The translations under genes and the position numbers were made by a program. Under the pieces are notes generated by a model. It made no database searches, was not told where the DNA came from, and saw only the letters and a program-made list of their open reading frames with translations. Of a stretch of DNA of 64,000 nucleotides, positions 62,738 to 64,000 are shown piece by piece. The DNA comes from Micromonospora halophytica. Its GTDB lineage: Bacteria; Actinomycetota; Actinomycetes; Mycobacteriales; Micromonosporaceae. The DNA lies in the NCBI RefSeq assembly GCF_900090245.1, contig NZ_FMDN01000010.1, forward strand, positions 62,001 to 126,000, in the 5' to 3' direction. Every line of letters begins with the position of its first letter. Position 1 is the stretch's first letter.

Positions 62738-64000
62738 GCCCGTTCCTCCTCGTCGGCGAAGGGCACGAGCACCGTGCCCCGCTCGCCCGGACCGTCCCAG
62801 AGCACGGCCCGGCCCGGGCGGGGCCGCCACGACACCGGCCGGCCGAAGACCGCGCCGAGCATCGCCCCCGGCACGTCCACCACGGCGACAGCGGCCAGCT
62901 TGTCCACCTCGCCCTCCGGTTCGAGCAGCGCGGCGAAGGGCGGCACCGTACGCCACCACCCCAGCAGGTGCGTTCCGGCGGGCGGCCCGTCGCGCAGCAG
63001 CGTCCGCAGCCGGTCGACCGGCAGCTCCGCCGGCCTGGCGAGGTCCAGACCGAACACCACCAGGTATCCCGGCCCGTCGCCGTCCAGCGCCGTCAGCAGG
63101 CCCGGACCGTCCACCGTCTCCACCCGCTGCCGCTCGGCCAGTTCGGCCGCCAGTTGCTCGGCCAACGCGGCGGAGCCGTCGGCCAGCGGCGCGAGCACGA
63201 ACCGGGCGGTGCCCGGCGGGTGGTGCGCGGCCGTGCTGCGTACGGCGGTCACCAGCAGCCGGGCCGCCGCCGCGCCCGGACCGAGGACGGCCAGGTTGCG
63301 CCCGGCCACCGGGCCGAGCGGGACGGCGACCGTCGTCCGGGCCACGTCCACCGCCCGACCGAGCAGCGCCTCGACGCCCCCGGCCCGACCGGCCACCGCA
63401 GCCCGCATCCGGGGATCGTTGCGCAGCAGCGGCCGGGCCCAACCGGCGAAGACCACCGGCGGGGCGGCGTCCTCCGGACGGGCCTCGAAGAGCCGGTGCC
63501 GCAGCCGCTCGACGGCCCCGGGGTCGTCGTGCGGATCGGGGAAGCGGACCAGCCGCTCATGCCCCCGGGTGGCACCGCGCGGCCCGCCCAGGCCGCCGGC
63601 GGTGTTCACCACCGCACTGCCCACCGCCAGGCCGGCGGCCGCGTCGTTCGTCGGCATCAGCACCGCGCCGCCGCCGGAGAGCGCCACCCGGACGGGGAAC
63701 TGCCCCAGCACCGAGTCCCTCGGGGCCGCCCCGGCCCCGATGCCCAGGTCGCCCACACCGGACAGCACCAGGTGGACGCCGTACGCGCGCCCGGCCCGGG
63801 CCAGCCCGTCCAGCCGGGCCAGCACGTCGGCGGCGACCGGGTCCCGGTCCGCCAGCAGCAGCGGGAAGTTGTCGATCACGCAGACGATCCGGGGCAGCGA
63901 CCGGTGCTCCCGCAGCTCGGCGAAGCGCTGTCCACCGGCCCGGACGCCGGCCTCCTCCCGGCGACGGGCCTCCGCCGCCAACTGGTCGAAGAGATCCCGG
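62734..64000 (-). CDS. FtsK/SpoIIIE-like tandem ATPase, C-terminal part (partial)
   Basis: The frame is open to the window edge, so the N-terminus is missing. The visible ~422 residues start inside a first ATPase domain: 'PRIVCVIDNFPLLLADRDPV' is its Walker B strand (Asp-Asn instead of Asp-Glu), followed by 'AGRAYGVHLVLSGVGDLGIG', the FtsK-type strand after Walker B. A second domain follows whose P-loop position reads 'NLAVLGPGAAAARLLVTAV', without the Lys-Ser/Thr, so this domain cannot bind nucleotide normally. The layout recalls EccC or T7SS-associated FtsK-like proteins with degenerate downstream domains. Coupled to the coiled-coil membrane protein. Confidence 0.8.
   Translation of the reverse strand, partial: RDLFDQLAAEARRREEAGVRAGGQRFAELREHRSLPRIVCVIDNFPLLLADRDPVAADVLARLDGLARAGRAYGVHLVLSGVGDLGIGAGAAPRDSVLGQFPVRVALSGGGAVLMPTNDAAAGLAVGSAVVNTAGGLGGPRGATRGHERLVRFPDPHDDPGAVERLRHRLFEARPEDAAPPVVFAGWARPLLRNDPRMRAAVAGRAGGVEALLGRAVDVARTTVAVPLGPVAGRNLAVLGPGAAAARLLVTAVRSTAAHHPPGTARFVLAPLADGSAALAEQLAAELAERQRVETVDGPGLLTALDGDGPGYLVVFGLDLARPAELPVDRLRTLLRDGPPAGTHLLGWWRTVPPFAALLEPEGEVDKLAAVAVVDVPGAMLGAVFGRPVSWRPRPGRAVLWDGPGERGTVLVPFADEEERA

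Overview
The window is very GC-rich, uses many GTG starts, joins genes with 4-base stop/start overlaps, and carries WhiB-type, type VII secretion and mycobacterium-like conserved genes. This points to a filamentous actinomycete, most likely Micromonosporaceae (Micromonospora or a close relative). The assignment is by gene content and style only.

Layout. 1-4.1 kb is an eroded border: the tail of a secreted 5'-nucleotidase, an MFS remnant, a small conserved gene, two broken secreted-protein genes and an SRPBCC protein. 4.1-6.7 kb looks like the remnant of an integrated element beside a tRNA-Pro(CGG). It holds an XRE-TPR regulator, an operon of tiny Cys-rich proteins (two of them too short for standard ORF calling) and the 3' stub of a tyrosine integrase. 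6.8-16.8 kb and 36.4-42.7 kb together reproduce the order known in M. tuberculosis from Rv3683 to Rv3671c: metallophosphoesterase, class A PBP, WhiB4/WblA, two Get3/ArsA-like ATPases, DUF4177, RidA, metallo-beta-lactamase fold, then Crp, Nth, TlpA-like, NUDIX, MarP. Between the two halves sit about 19 kb of other genes: a giant cyclase-ATPase-TPR protein, a Ser/Thr kinase, a solute-binding lipoprotein coupled to a polytopic membrane protein, and a seven-gene acyl-CoA catabolic operon (two acyl-CoA dehydrogenases, biotin-dependent carboxylase alpha and beta, AtuA-like, DinB-like, TetR).

42.7-50.4 kb carries a partial type VII secretion locus (PAP2, mycosin, EccC, and divergent EccD) without visible WXG100 substrates, EccB or EccE. 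50.4-62 kb is a second mycobacterium-like block (ppa, D,D-carboxypeptidase, HExxH protease, tilS, hpt, ftsH, folE) with a gamma-glutamyltransferase, a GlxA-type regulator with a strong palindromic operator, and a tiny membrane protein inserted. The right edge cuts a tandem FtsK-like ATPase gene that overlaps a coiled-coil membrane protein gene.

The most interesting signals are: two neighbouring Get3-like ATPases that each lack a different half of the catalytic machinery; the tiny CxxC-protein operon under an XRE-TPR regulator; a binding-protein/membrane-protein pair with no ABC ATPase; a 62-bp dispersed repeat placed directly before start codons; and a phosphoesterase that seems to have lost its GD metal motif.
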